This document shows positions 16,995 through 25,727 of a stretch of DNA of 64,000 nucleotides, piece by piece. The notes under the pieces were generated by a model. It saw only the letters and a list, made by a program, of their open reading frames with translations, was not told the DNA's origin and did no database searches. The stretch spans positions 48,695 to 112,694 of the forward strand of contig NZ_CAMHSK010000008.1 of assembly GCF_946187725.1 (NCBI RefSeq), written 5' to 3'. Source of the DNA: an uncultured Treponema sp. Lineage in GTDB: Bacteria > Spirochaetota > Spirochaetia > Treponematales > Treponemataceae. Each line of letters opens with the position of its first letter. Position 1 is the stretch's first letter. The position numbers and the translations under genes were made by a program.

Positions 16995-18670
16995 ACAAAA
17001 CCGTAGTATTGGAATTCACAAACATTACACCTCAAAATTGCCGCTACAAGTTTGAAAAAGCGATTCACGCAGTTTCTAAACAACTCGGAATTCCTGTTTC
17101 TGTCGAAAAGCAGAATACAGAACATACAGGAGAGGCTTTTGCTTTTGCTTCGCAGGAGCAATTAACCTATAAGTGGTATGACTATTTCAATAACGCAATC
17201 AAAGAAGTTTATTATTTTGTCGCTGATTATTTTGATTTACCGATTCAGAATGTACTTCAAAAAGCCGGGGAACTTATTCACAGAGGGCAGATTCTTTACT
17301 CACCCGAAACAGGGAAGCCGATTAAAAAGGCTGATTGGGATAGGTTTGTAAAGGCTCTTGAAAAGATTCTCAATCAGAAATTCAACGGCAGCGGAGAAAA
17401 GATTGTACTTGAAAGCAAGGCGTTAGGAAAACTTCTTGACCGTATGCTTAAATACAATAAGTTGCCGGAAGTAAAAGACATCAGCCTTTCAGACATAAGA
17501 TATTCAAACAAAACTTTTGACTACATTGCCGAAAGCACAAAGACCGCTGAAAAAGTTTTCGGGGCAATGGATAATACCCGGATAGAGCTTATTCAGCAGA
17601 GCGCGGCAGAAAGAATATCGGGAATGACTGACGAACTCAAAACCGAAGTAAAGCAGACCCTTATTGACGGCATAAAGTCACGCAAGGGAAAGCAGCAGAT
17701 TTCACAAGACCTGTTTAATAGACTTTCCGGCACAAACAGAGATTTCCGAAAAATTGCCGACACAGAGATTCAGAACAACATAAACAATTCATTCATTGAA
17801 GAAGAAGTATCTAACGCCGGGGCGGGGGAAAAAGTCTACTTTCAGCGCATAGAGATTGTAGACGGCGCAACCTGTCCTTTCTGCAAGAAGATGAACGGAG
17901 TAATTGCCGTATGGAGCGAAATACCACTTTCAAACGACAAGGTAGACGGCGACCCATACGCAACAGTAGCACTTTGGGAAGGTAAGGATTGGAACGGACA
18001 AAAGAACTATGTCGCAAACGGAGCTTTTCACCCTTATTGCCGGGGAATCTGGACTAGGTGGAATTCACGCATTAACGCATATTCCGCAATGCTTAAAAAG
18101 CGAAGTGAGGATTACAACAAGGCAATAGACAAAGCCCGCGAAGAATGGAAAGCGAAGGGAATCGAAAACCCGAACGACAAAACACCGGGATATATCGACC
18201 GTATTAACGAATTGTATAACGGCACTGTTCAGAAATCACTTACATGGAGCGGTCACGAATTGCAGGACAGATACAATTTTGCGGGGCTGAAAATCTCGGT
18301 AGAGAACAAGAAGGGAAGCACCAGAAGCGGAACTGACAAAGACGGTCACGAGTGGCACACATTCATGCACTATGACTATGGCTATATACGAGGTACAGAA
18401 GGAACGGACGGCGACCATGTAGATTGCTATATAGGCGATAACGAGGACGCAAAGAATGTTTACATCATTCATCAGAACGACCCTGTAACAAACAAGTACG
18501 ATGAAGATAAATGTATGCTCGGTTTTGATTCTCTTGAATCTGCAAAAGCTGCATACCTCAAACAGTATGACAGACCGGGATTTTTAGGAAGCATTACTAC
18601 AATGAGCATTGACGAATTCAAAGATTATGTACTTGCAAAAGAAAATCACGGAGAGCGAATTCAACCTTGA
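16991..18670 (+). CDS. Head-morphogenesis (minor head) protein fused to phage pyrophosphatase-like domain
   Basis: Residues about 170-365 are a Mu gpF/SPP1 gp7-like minor head domain: IADTEIQNNINNSF, then the metal-binding DGATCPFCKKMNG and the closing FHPYCRGIW. From about 415 to the end a second domain reads GTEGTDGDHVDCYIG, VYIIHQNDPVTNKYDEDKC, MLGFDSLESAKAAYLKQY and SITTMSIDEFKDYV. That is the 'inorganic pyrophosphatase' domain described in phage polyvalent proteins. The fusion suggests the domain is packaged in the head and injected. Overlaps the portal gene by 4 bases. Confidence 0.82.
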   Translation: MNKTVVLEFTNITPQNCRYKFEKAIHAVSKQLGIPVSVEKQNTEHTGEAFAFASQEQLTYKWYDYFNNAIKEVYYFVADYFDLPIQNVLQKAGELIHRGQILYSPETGKPIKKADWDRFVKALEKILNQKFNGSGEKIVLESKALGKLLDRMLKYNKLPEVKDISLSDIRYSNKTFDYIAESTKTAEKVFGAMDNTRIELIQQSAAERISGMTDELKTEVKQTLIDGIKSRKGKQQISQDLFNRLSGTNRDFRKIADTEIQNNINNSFIEEEVSNAGAGEKVYFQRIEIVDGATCPFCKKMNGVIAVWSEIPLSNDKVDGDPYATVALWEGKDWNGQKNYVANGAFHPYCRGIWTRWNSRINAYSAMLKKRSEDYNKAIDKAREEWKAKGIENPNDKTPGYIDRINELYNGTVQKSLTWSGHELQDRYNFAGLKISVENKKGSTRSGTDKDGHEWHTFMHYDYGYIRGTEGTDGDHVDCYIGDNEDAKNVYIIHQNDPVTNKYDEDKCMLGFDSLESAKAAYLKQYDRPGFLGSITTMSIDEFKDYVLAKENHGERIQP

Positions 18671-18700
18671 TTTTTTAGGTTGATTTAGGAAAAAACACCG

Positions 18701-18724
18701 AATTTGAGCAAATTTGCACAAACA
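18701..18724. repeat. Second copy of the 24-bp palindromic element
   Basis: This site matches the 5863-5886 palindrome at 21 of 24 bases, with 15 consecutive identical bases GCAAATTTGCACAAA. The left half carries one change (TTTGAGCAAA for TTTGTGCAAA). It sits 16 bases before the start codon of the DarB-like gene, in a 69-base gap that also contains a weak AACCT/AGGTT hairpin. Regulation of the giant gene by the same protein that reads the recT site is inferred. Confidence 0.6.
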
Positions 18725-18739
18725 TTAAGGAGATATAAA

Positions 18740-21700
18740 ATGCTGATAATCAACAAAGAAAAGTTTGCAGAGATTCTTAAATCTGCTCTTGGTTCACAGA
18801 AAGGCGACCACGATTACATCTACCGTGTACCGATTGCAGAGAAACATAGTGGAAAATCTGTCAGAAGGTATAAATATTTATACGCTTGGGAACAGATTAA
18901 AAAGCCTTTTGAAAAGCTGGCAGAGTTTTTCGGAATCAACGAAAAACAGGTTGATGAAATGTATGCGAAAGAAAACATACAGAAAGATTTTAATGCCGAC
19001 AAAAAGACTTTTGCGCAGCACCTTGTTGAATACTTCTCACATCGCAAACAGTGGGACGACCGATTTGCACCGAAAGAGAATCAGCAGAAATTCAATAAGC
19101 CTGTAAAAATGGCGACATTCAAAGAAAACGCCGATGTACTCTCAAAGGACATGGAAACACCCGCACCAGAGAATGACGAGCCGTCATTATTCAGCGACAA
19201 GGAACTTAAAAAACTTGGGGCAAAAAATAAAGGCGAGTGGAAAGCAAACCCTTATTTAATGCGCCGTATCTGGGGAATGTTTACAGGAAAGACAGTTCAG
19301 CAGCAGGAAAAACAGGCACAGACCGCCGAAAAGAAGGTTGCTGACGAAGCTGCAAAGAAAGAAGAGCAGAAGAAACTCATTGCGGAATTTGCCGAAAAGC
19401 ATAACCTAGACCCAAAGAAAGTTGAAGCCGGAATGAAACAGGCTTTCAAAGAAATTGACAACATCGGGAAGAAAACCGAAAAGAAGCCGACAAAAGCGCA
19501 GCTTCTTAAAGATGTTATCAAACCGCAGTTGTTTGATTTGGGAATTATCCCACATTCACAGATTGAAGCAACAAACACAGAACAGATTGACAATGTGCAG
19601 GCACTTCTTGAAACAATCGCAACAATGCCGAAGATGTACGAGGGCGACCATACGGCAAGGCTGCATTACTTTGTCGGCGGTATGGATTACTACATTACAG
19701 AGCTTGGCGACGATGGCGTAGGCTATGGTTATGTAGACAACAACGGCGACACAATGACAAGCGAATGGGGATATGTAGACCTTAAAGAACTTGCTTCTGC
19801 AGGCGACATGAATGGCTTGAATATTGACTATTTCTTCACTCCAAAACTTGTAGGCGACCTTATCAAAGAGAGCGGACACCGCGAACTTGCCGAAGAGTAC
19901 GAAGATACTTACGGCGAAGAAGAAGCCGAAATGAAAGAAAAGGCAGAGGACAAAAAGCCTGCTGCACCTAAAAAAGTAGATTGGTTTCAAGCGTTTGCTG
20001 GCTCTTGGAACAAATTCTATCCTAACGGAACAGGCGGAAAACCTTATTCTAATATCTCAAAGATTGATTCAAAAGGCAGAAAAATTACAGAATCATGGAG
20101 AGCGAATTCAAAGACCGATTTGAGCGGTATTCTTGATAACGCTAATGATTTTGTTTTTGATTGTGAACACCTCGGAGAAAAATCAAGACAGAACTTTGTT
20201 GAAAGACTTGCTGAATTGGGATTCCATGCACAGAAAGAATATACGGACGAAAAAGGCGAAACAAAGTATATGCTGATGATTCGTGACGGCTCAAAAGCCG
20301 GGCTTGTTGAAATGATTCCGAATTCTGATTACAAGAAAAAAGAATACACCGTTATTACTCACGATGAAGCCGGAAACGAAACCGACAAACAGGTGTTCAG
20401 CGACATTGACAGTGCACAGGCTTTCATGGATAAGCAGAGAAAAGCACTTGAAGCCGGGGAAAGTGAAGCGGAGAAACACGAAAACCGAAGTAATGCAATG
20501 CTCGGAAATCAGAACGCAAAGAAATTCGGTATGCCGGAAGATGTTTACGAAATCATGCGAAACATGGTAAGTGAGCAGGTAAACGGACAGGGAATAAAAA
20601 ATCGTCAAATACTGTTTGAAAAACTGTATAAAAAAGACGATTATTTTAGAAAGAAACTTGATATGTACGGTGGTACAAGCAATGAAGAAATCACAGGCTA
20701 TAAACGGTCTGATATTTTCAATGCTTTGTATGATGATGTAACAGGAGGCGAACATGGAGAAGATAACTCTGGAATTGGACGAAATGGACTTTCCGCAGGT
20801 ACTAGCGACTTACGGAGCGGAACAGGCGAAGGAAATGGCGATAGCAATGTGTCTGAAACAGAATCAGCCATTGACGGAAACGAATTTGTACAGCAACCTC
20901 GCGAATCTGGAATCGGACTTGGAGAGCGAAGCTCTGACAATGGACGAAACGGAGCAGGAAGCGGACGAGTAACAAAAGCGACAGCTAAACAAATCCGCGC
21001 AAAATGCCTTGAACTTCTCGCAACAAAGAAAGATTCTGAAATGACCGCAGAAGATAAGGCACTTCTTTCACAGTATGAAGGTGGCGGCGGATTGAACGAG
21101 GGCGGACAGTCTACAAAAGCCGTACTCACCGAATTCTACACTCCTAGAGATGTAATCTCTAAGGTATGGGAACTTGTAGACAAATACAATCCGAATCAGA
21201 AGAAAAAAGTCTTAGAGCCGTCAAGTGGTATCGGACGCTTTGCAGAAGGAAGAAACGAAGATTTCACACTTTGCGAACTTGACGAAACAAGCGCACGAAT
21301 TGCCGGAATTCTTCACCCGGATTCAGAAGTAAAACAGGGAGCATTTCAAAAGCTCTTCATGCAGAATAACGCCGTAACAGGCTACAAAGGCGAACTGTAC
21401 GATGTCGCAATCGGAAACCCGCCGTATGGAGCTTATAACGACCTTTACAAAGGCATGGGAGAAGGAAAACACCACACACGCTATGAAGAATACTTTATTG
21501 ACCGCTCTCTTGATACTCTCAAAGACGGTGGTATTCTTGCTTTTGTCGTTCCTTCTTCATTCTTGCGGGGCAAAAACGGCAAGGGAAAAGAAGCGATTGC
21601 AAAGAAAGGAAAGCTACTTGAAGCGTGGCGACTTCCAAAAGGTACATTTAGCAGTACAGATGTTGGAACAGATATTATTGTCATTCAGAAGGGCAAGGGC

Positions 21701-24700
21701 GATATTGCCGACTATTGCGACAATAAATATTTTGCCGATAATGAATCTCATGTAATCGGACACGAAACCGAAGGAAAAGACCGTTTCGGAAAGCCGACAA
21801 AGATTGTAAATCTTCCAGAAGGAAAGACAGTTGCAGAAGCAATTTCCATGATTGATACAAAAGCCGTTGAAGTCAAAGAGATTGCAAAGAATGTCGAAGT
21901 AAAGACCGTACAGGCTGATTTGTCAAAACGATTTACAGTTATTGGCAAGTTGCAGGTAGGCGCGGAACTTACACGCCCGGACGGAGCAAAAGGAAAAATC
22001 ACATACATTACTGACGGCGGAATGATTGGTTACGAATTCGACAGTAAGACCAATCCGGGCGGAAGAACAAGCCTTGAAGATTTTGCCGTATTGGACGACA
22101 AGGAAACCGCCGAAGAAATCAGCCGCAAGCGTAGCGAAGCCATGAAGGGCAACGACAACGCAAAAAAGGCTTTCCACAAGCAGATTGTAAAGAAAGCTAC
22201 AAAAGGCGATGTATTCACACCTTCTATCGGTAAGAATATGACAGCGCAGGAATTCAACGCTAAATACTCAAAGGATATTCCAGAAGCCGACATGAAATTC
22301 TGGAAAGTAACCGATTGGGAAGGTAAGGTTGATGTAACAAAACTTACTGATGAAGAGCGCGAGGAACTTGGCAAAAACAAGAATTTTGTGACCGATGAAA
22401 ACGGAAATATTGTAAATGTTGCAAACTATGCAAGCGGAAACATTGTTGAAAAACTCGCAAAACTTGAAGCCGAAAAAGACCGCATAAGCAAAGAATCTTA
22501 CGAAGAAAAGAAAGCTATTCTTGAAGCCGTATTGCCTGCAAGAAAAAACATCATGCAGTTTACAATCTCGCCAAAAGAAAACTTTGCTTTGCAGTTCAAA
22601 GACGATGACGGTATTTCTCTTAAAGACAAATTCCTTGCATATTGCGGATTTAATGAAAACGGAAGAATCGGCTGGAATTCTCATTGTCCTATTCCAAAGT
22701 CAGAGCTTGCGGACGGAATGACAATGCAGGATATTTGGGATTATGTAAATCAGATTCCTGTAAGAACTGAAAGAACAAGAAACCCAGAGGACGCAGAAAC
22801 CGCCAAAATGTTTGCGGAGCAGAAAAAGAACGCAAGACGCGAAACAACAGAAAGACTTTTCAATAAGTGGTTGCGCGAACTCCCGGAAAGACAGCAGAAC
22901 GCCATTGAAGATGAATGGAACGCAAGATTTAACTCACGCGTAAACCCAGATTATAAAAAGATTCCGCTTTTCGTTGACGGCATGAACACCCACAAGGGAA
23001 AGAAGAAATTCGACATGACCGAACAGCAGATTAAAGGCGTTTCAATGCTCTGCAATAAGGGGAATGGTATTCTTGCTTATGATGTCGGTGTAGGAAAGAC
23101 CGTAACAGGTATTGTTGCGACTGTAAATCAGATTCAGACAGGAAAAGCAAAACGCCCGATTATCTGTGTACCAAAATCTGTTTACAAGAAATGGATTAAG
23201 GAAATTAAGCAGCATTTCCCTAATCAGACAATAAACGAACTCGGAAATTTCAGCGAAAAGGACTTAGGCAGATTCAAAGATTCTGACGGTAAAGTAAACT
23301 TGCCGGAAGGTGCATTGAATGTCTGTACTTACGAAGCATTACAGAAAGTCACTTTCAAAGAGGAAACTCTTAACGGTGATTTGCGTGATGATATGCTTGA
23401 TTCACAGTCGGTATATGACTATGACGAATACGGAAATCTTGTAGAAGATACCCGAAGTGAGCGCGAAAAGGCACAGGCAGAAGAAAAGTTGATGAAAATG
23501 CTCGGCATTGCAGCAGAAGCAAAGCCGGGAGCTGTTTATTGGGAAGATTTGGGAATTGACCATATCACAGTAGACGAGCTGCACAACTTCAAAAATGTTT
23601 TCTCAATTCCACGCACTTTTGGTAAATCTGTACGAAGTACGAACGAAAAGAAAACCGATTATTGGGGAAGAAAGATTAAGGCAGACGACGACCCCGGACA
23701 GCTCTCAAACGAATACAGCGGTATGCAGGGAGCGACATCTGGACGCGCTATGAAACTCTTTGCAATTTCACAGTTGATTCAGAGAGAAACAAACGGAAGG
23801 GGATTCTTCGGACTTTCAGCAACGCCTTTCAATAACTCGCCTGTAGAGATTTACAACATTCTTTCTATGGTGGCAAGAAACCGCCTTAAAGATTTGGAAA
23901 TCTACAACTTGCAGGACTTTATGAAGCAGTTTGCAGAAATGAAGCCGGATTGGAAGGTACAGGCAAACGGTGATGTAGTATCTGCACAGGTTATGAAGAA
24001 CTTCAAAAACCTTAACGCATTGCAGAATCTTATTACTGAATTCATCGACAAGGTAGACGGTGAAGAAGCCGGAGTAGTAAGACCATACAAGAGAGTACAC
24101 AAGCCGGAGCTTGATTTGACACCATTGCAGAAAGCAATCATTAAGGCTGAAACTGACCGCATGGACGGCAAATTCTCAAAGCCGGGTGACGATAATAAAA
24201 ACTCTGCTGACGCTCTTATTGCAATGAACAATATGCGAATGGCTACACTCTCACCAGCATTGATTGACCCGAAATTCTGGGCTGATTATGAGGATTACGA
24301 GGGCTGGCACAAACCGCAGATGAAGGACATTGTAAAAGAATCGCCTAAGCTGCAATTTGTTTGTGATACGGCAAGCACACAGTACAAGGAAAGACCGACA
24401 GAAGGACAGGTAATCTATATGCCTCGTGGTACAAATCAGTATCAGTATGTAAAAGATTATCTTGTTTCCAAAGGTGTTCCGGCTGACGCTATCGCCTTTA
24501 TGGATTCAAGCACAAGCCTTGCAGACAAAGAGCGCATTAAGGACGACTTCAACGATGTGGACGGCAAGATTAAAATTATTATCGGTTCGGAAACAATCAA
24601 AGAAGGTGTTTCGCTCAATGGAAACTCTACAACGCTTTATAACACAATGCTTGGCTGGAATCCTACCGAAACAATACAGGTAGAAGGTCGTATCTGGCGA

Positions 24701-25594
24701 CAGAATAACAAACAGGGAATTACTCATATCGTTTATCCGCTTATGAATGATTCCATTGACGCTATGATGTACCAGAAGTATGACGAAAAATCGAGCCGCC
24801 TTAACGCATTGTGGAGCTATAAGGGCGATTCTCTCAATGTTGAGGACATCAACCCGGAAGAGCTGAAATTCGAGCTTATTAAAGACCCGAAAAAGCGTGC
24901 AAGTATGAAAATCTTGCAGGAGCAGGCAGACTTGAAGAAGCAGCAGAAAATGACGGATGCGCTTTATGATACCATTGCCGAACAGATGAGCCAAAGAAAG
25001 AATCTGATAGGCAATACAGAGTATCAGACAAAGCAGATTCCAGAGTATGAAAAATCTGTTGCGAATTATACTAACCTCGTGGAAGAAACAGAAAAGAAAC
25101 TGAAAGCCGCAAAGAAAGCGAAAGAAGATACTTGGAGAATCGAGCGGGATTTGGAGAACTACAAATATTCTGTAAATTCTTACAAGTCACAGCTTCGATT
25201 GGCAAACAAAGCCATTAAAGAAAACGGCGAATTGATTGCAGCCATTGAAAACTCTTGGAGAAAACAGGGAGTAGATAACCCGGAAAACATCGAGGAAAAA
25301 CTTTCTGAAATCTCTGCAAGACGGCACGAAATTTCAAACAAGCTGGGAGAAATCGAAGGTAAGTTTGATTTCTATGTGGCAGAAGCAAAGAAGCAGATTG
25401 AGGACGCACAGAGAAAACAGAAGCATTATTCTGTAGCTGACCGTGTAGATTACTATGCAAAGGAAATCGGAAACGACTTGAAGCCTTTTGAGGAAATCAA
25501 AGACCAGATTAAGGCAGACATGGAAAAGAAGCGTAACGGTGGAATTGCAAAAGCGATTATCTATAACGGTCGCCTGCTGATTCAAAGAGCATAA
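18740..25594 (+). CDS. DarB-like polyvalent protein: adenine methylase plus SNF2-type helicase
   Basis: ATG 18740 follows AAGGAG; an in-frame TTG at 18704 lacks a ribosome site. The 2284-residue product resembles phage P1 DarB, an internal head protein injected with DNA that blocks type I restriction. Seen in order: helical N-terminal modules; ENRSNAMLGNQNAKKFG (about 580); a methylase with VLEPSSGIGRF and the catalytic IGNPPYGAY (residue about 893); a second MKGNDNAKK motif (about 1135); then a superfamily-2 helicase with DVGVGKT (about 1448), VDELHNF (about 1611), GLSATPFNN (about 1692) and QVEGRIWRQ (about 1982); finally coiled coils. The Gly/Ser-rich linker before the methylase overlaps another gene. 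Confidence 0.88.
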   Translation: MLIINKEKFAEILKSALGSQKGDHDYIYRVPIAEKHSGKSVRRYKYLYAWEQIKKPFEKLAEFFGINEKQVDEMYAKENIQKDFNADKKTFAQHLVEYFSHRKQWDDRFAPKENQQKFNKPVKMATFKENADVLSKDMETPAPENDEPSLFSDKELKKLGAKNKGEWKANPYLMRRIWGMFTGKTVQQQEKQAQTAEKKVADEAAKKEEQKKLIAEFAEKHNLDPKKVEAGMKQAFKEIDNIGKKTEKKPTKAQLLKDVIKPQLFDLGIIPHSQIEATNTEQIDNVQALLETIATMPKMYEGDHTARLHYFVGGMDYYITELGDDGVGYGYVDNNGDTMTSEWGYVDLKELASAGDMNGLNIDYFFTPKLVGDLIKESGHRELAEEYEDTYGEEEAEMKEKAEDKKPAAPKKVDWFQAFAGSWNKFYPNGTGGKPYSNISKIDSKGRKITESWRANSKTDLSGILDNANDFVFDCEHLGEKSRQNFVERLAELGFHAQKEYTDEKGETKYMLMIRDGSKAGLVEMIPNSDYKKKEYTVITHDEAGNETDKQVFSDIDSAQAFMDKQRKALEAGESEAEKHENRSNAMLGNQNAKKFGMPEDVYEIMRNMVSEQVNGQGIKNRQILFEKLYKKDDYFRKKLDMYGGTSNEEITGYKRSDIFNALYDDVTGGEHGEDNSGIGRNGLSAGTSDLRSGTGEGNGDSNVSETESAIDGNEFVQQPRESGIGLGERSSDNGRNGAGSGRVTKATAKQIRAKCLELLATKKDSEMTAEDKALLSQYEGGGGLNEGGQSTKAVLTEFYTPRDVISKVWELVDKYNPNQKKKVLEPSSGIGRFAEGRNEDFTLCELDETSARIAGILHPDSEVKQGAFQKLFMQNNAVTGYKGELYDVAIGNPPYGAYNDLYKGMGEGKHHTRYEEYFIDRSLDTLKDGGILAFVVPSSFLRGKNGKGKEAIAKKGKLLEAWRLPKGTFSSTDVGTDIIVIQKGKGDIADYCDNKYFADNESHVIGHETEGKDRFGKPTKIVNLPEGKTVAEAISMIDTKAVEVKEIAKNVEVKTVQADLSKRFTVIGKLQVGAELTRPDGAKGKITYITDGGMIGYEFDSKTNPGGRTSLEDFAVLDDKETAEEISRKRSEAMKGNDNAKKAFHKQIVKKATKGDVFTPSIGKNMTAQEFNAKYSKDIPEADMKFWKVTDWEGKVDVTKLTDEEREELGKNKNFVTDENGNIVNVANYASGNIVEKLAKLEAEKDRISKESYEEKKAILEAVLPARKNIMQFTISPKENFALQFKDDDGISLKDKFLAYCGFNENGRIGWNSHCPIPKSELADGMTMQDIWDYVNQIPVRTERTRNPEDAETAKMFAEQKKNARRETTERLFNKWLRELPERQQNAIEDEWNARFNSRVNPDYKKIPLFVDGMNTHKGKKKFDMTEQQIKGVSMLCNKGNGILAYDVGVGKTVTGIVATVNQIQTGKAKRPIICVPKSVYKKWIKEIKQHFPNQTINELGNFSEKDLGRFKDSDGKVNLPEGALNVCTYEALQKVTFKEETLNGDLRDDMLDSQSVYDYDEYGNLVEDTRSEREKAQAEEKLMKMLGIAAEAKPGAVYWEDLGIDHITVDELHNFKNVFSIPRTFGKSVRSTNEKKTDYWGRKIKADDDPGQLSNEYSGMQGATSGRAMKLFAISQLIQRETNGRGFFGLSATPFNNSPVEIYNILSMVARNRLKDLEIYNLQDFMKQFAEMKPDWKVQANGDVVSAQVMKNFKNLNALQNLITEFIDKVDGEEAGVVRPYKRVHKPELDLTPLQKAIIKAETDRMDGKFSKPGDDNKNSADALIAMNNMRMATLSPALIDPKFWADYEDYEGWHKPQMKDIVKESPKLQFVCDTASTQYKERPTEGQVIYMPRGTNQYQYVKDYLVSKGVPADAIAFMDSSTSLADKERIKDDFNDVDGKIKIIIGSETIKEGVSLNGNSTTLYNTMLGWNPTETIQVEGRIWRQNNKQGITHIVYPLMNDSIDAMMYQKYDEKSSRLNALWSYKGDSLNVEDINPEELKFELIKDPKKRASMKILQEQADLKKQQKMTDALYDTIAEQMSQRKNLIGNTEYQTKQIPEYEKSVANYTNLVEETEKKLKAAKKAKEDTWRIERDLENYKYSVNSYKSQLRLANKAIKENGELIAAIENSWRKQGVDNPENIEEKLSEISARRHEISNKLGEIEGKFDFYVAEAKKQIEDAQRKQKHYSVADRVDYYAKEIGNDLKPFEEIKDQIKADMEKKRNGGIAKAIIYNGRLLIQRA
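20754..20972 (+). CDS. Overprinted small acidic protein inside the DarB-like gene (72 aa)
   Basis: This gene lies wholly inside the DarB-like frame (its residues about 672-744) in another frame. ATG 20754 has the best ribosome site of the region, AGGAGG at 4-6 bases spacing. The product (MEKITLELDEMDFPQVLATY, EQAKEMAIAMCLKQNQPL, then LANLESDLESEALTMDE) has normal composition with amphipathic helices, while the overlapped DarB stretch is a low-complexity Gly/Ser/Glu linker. It may be a true overprinted gene, or a small gene swallowed when two genes fused across it. Confidence 0.55.
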   Translation: MEKITLELDEMDFPQVLATYGAEQAKEMAIAMCLKQNQPLTETNLYSNLANLESDLESEALTMDETEQEADE

Positions 25595-25623
25595 TTGCAA
25601 AAACGGCTGTTATGCCTTATAAT
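25595..25623 (+). promoter_or_regulatory. Promoter for the ddrB-like operon
   Basis: -35 TTGCAA (25595-25600) directly after the DarB-like stop codon, a 17-base spacer and a perfect -10 TATAAT (25618-25623). Transcription should start near 25630, and a terminator hairpin follows within the leader. Confidence 0.75.
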
Positions 25624-25661
25624 GCAATTAAAATATTTATTCTTGGTAGTTATGCAGAAGC

Positions 25662-25712
25662 AAACGCCGATTATTCCTTGATTCAATTCTTGGGATAGTC
25701 GGCGTTTTTTTT
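25662..25712 (+). terminator. Intrinsic terminator in leader of the ddrB-like gene
   Basis: AAACGCCGA (25662-25670) pairs with TCGGCGTTT (25699-25707); TATTCC and GGGATA extend the stem inside, leaving a 14-base loop, and eight T follow. It lies 32-80 bases downstream of the predicted start site and 15 bases before the next gene's ATG. It may end a short RNA, act as attenuator, or end transcripts from the giant upstream gene. Confidence 0.75.
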
Positions 25713-25727
25713 GTTCCGGGGGATTAT

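Noticed and set aside
18704..18739. TTG start for the DarB-like gene
   Set aside because: The 12 extra codons cover the palindrome and the ribosome site of ATG 18740.
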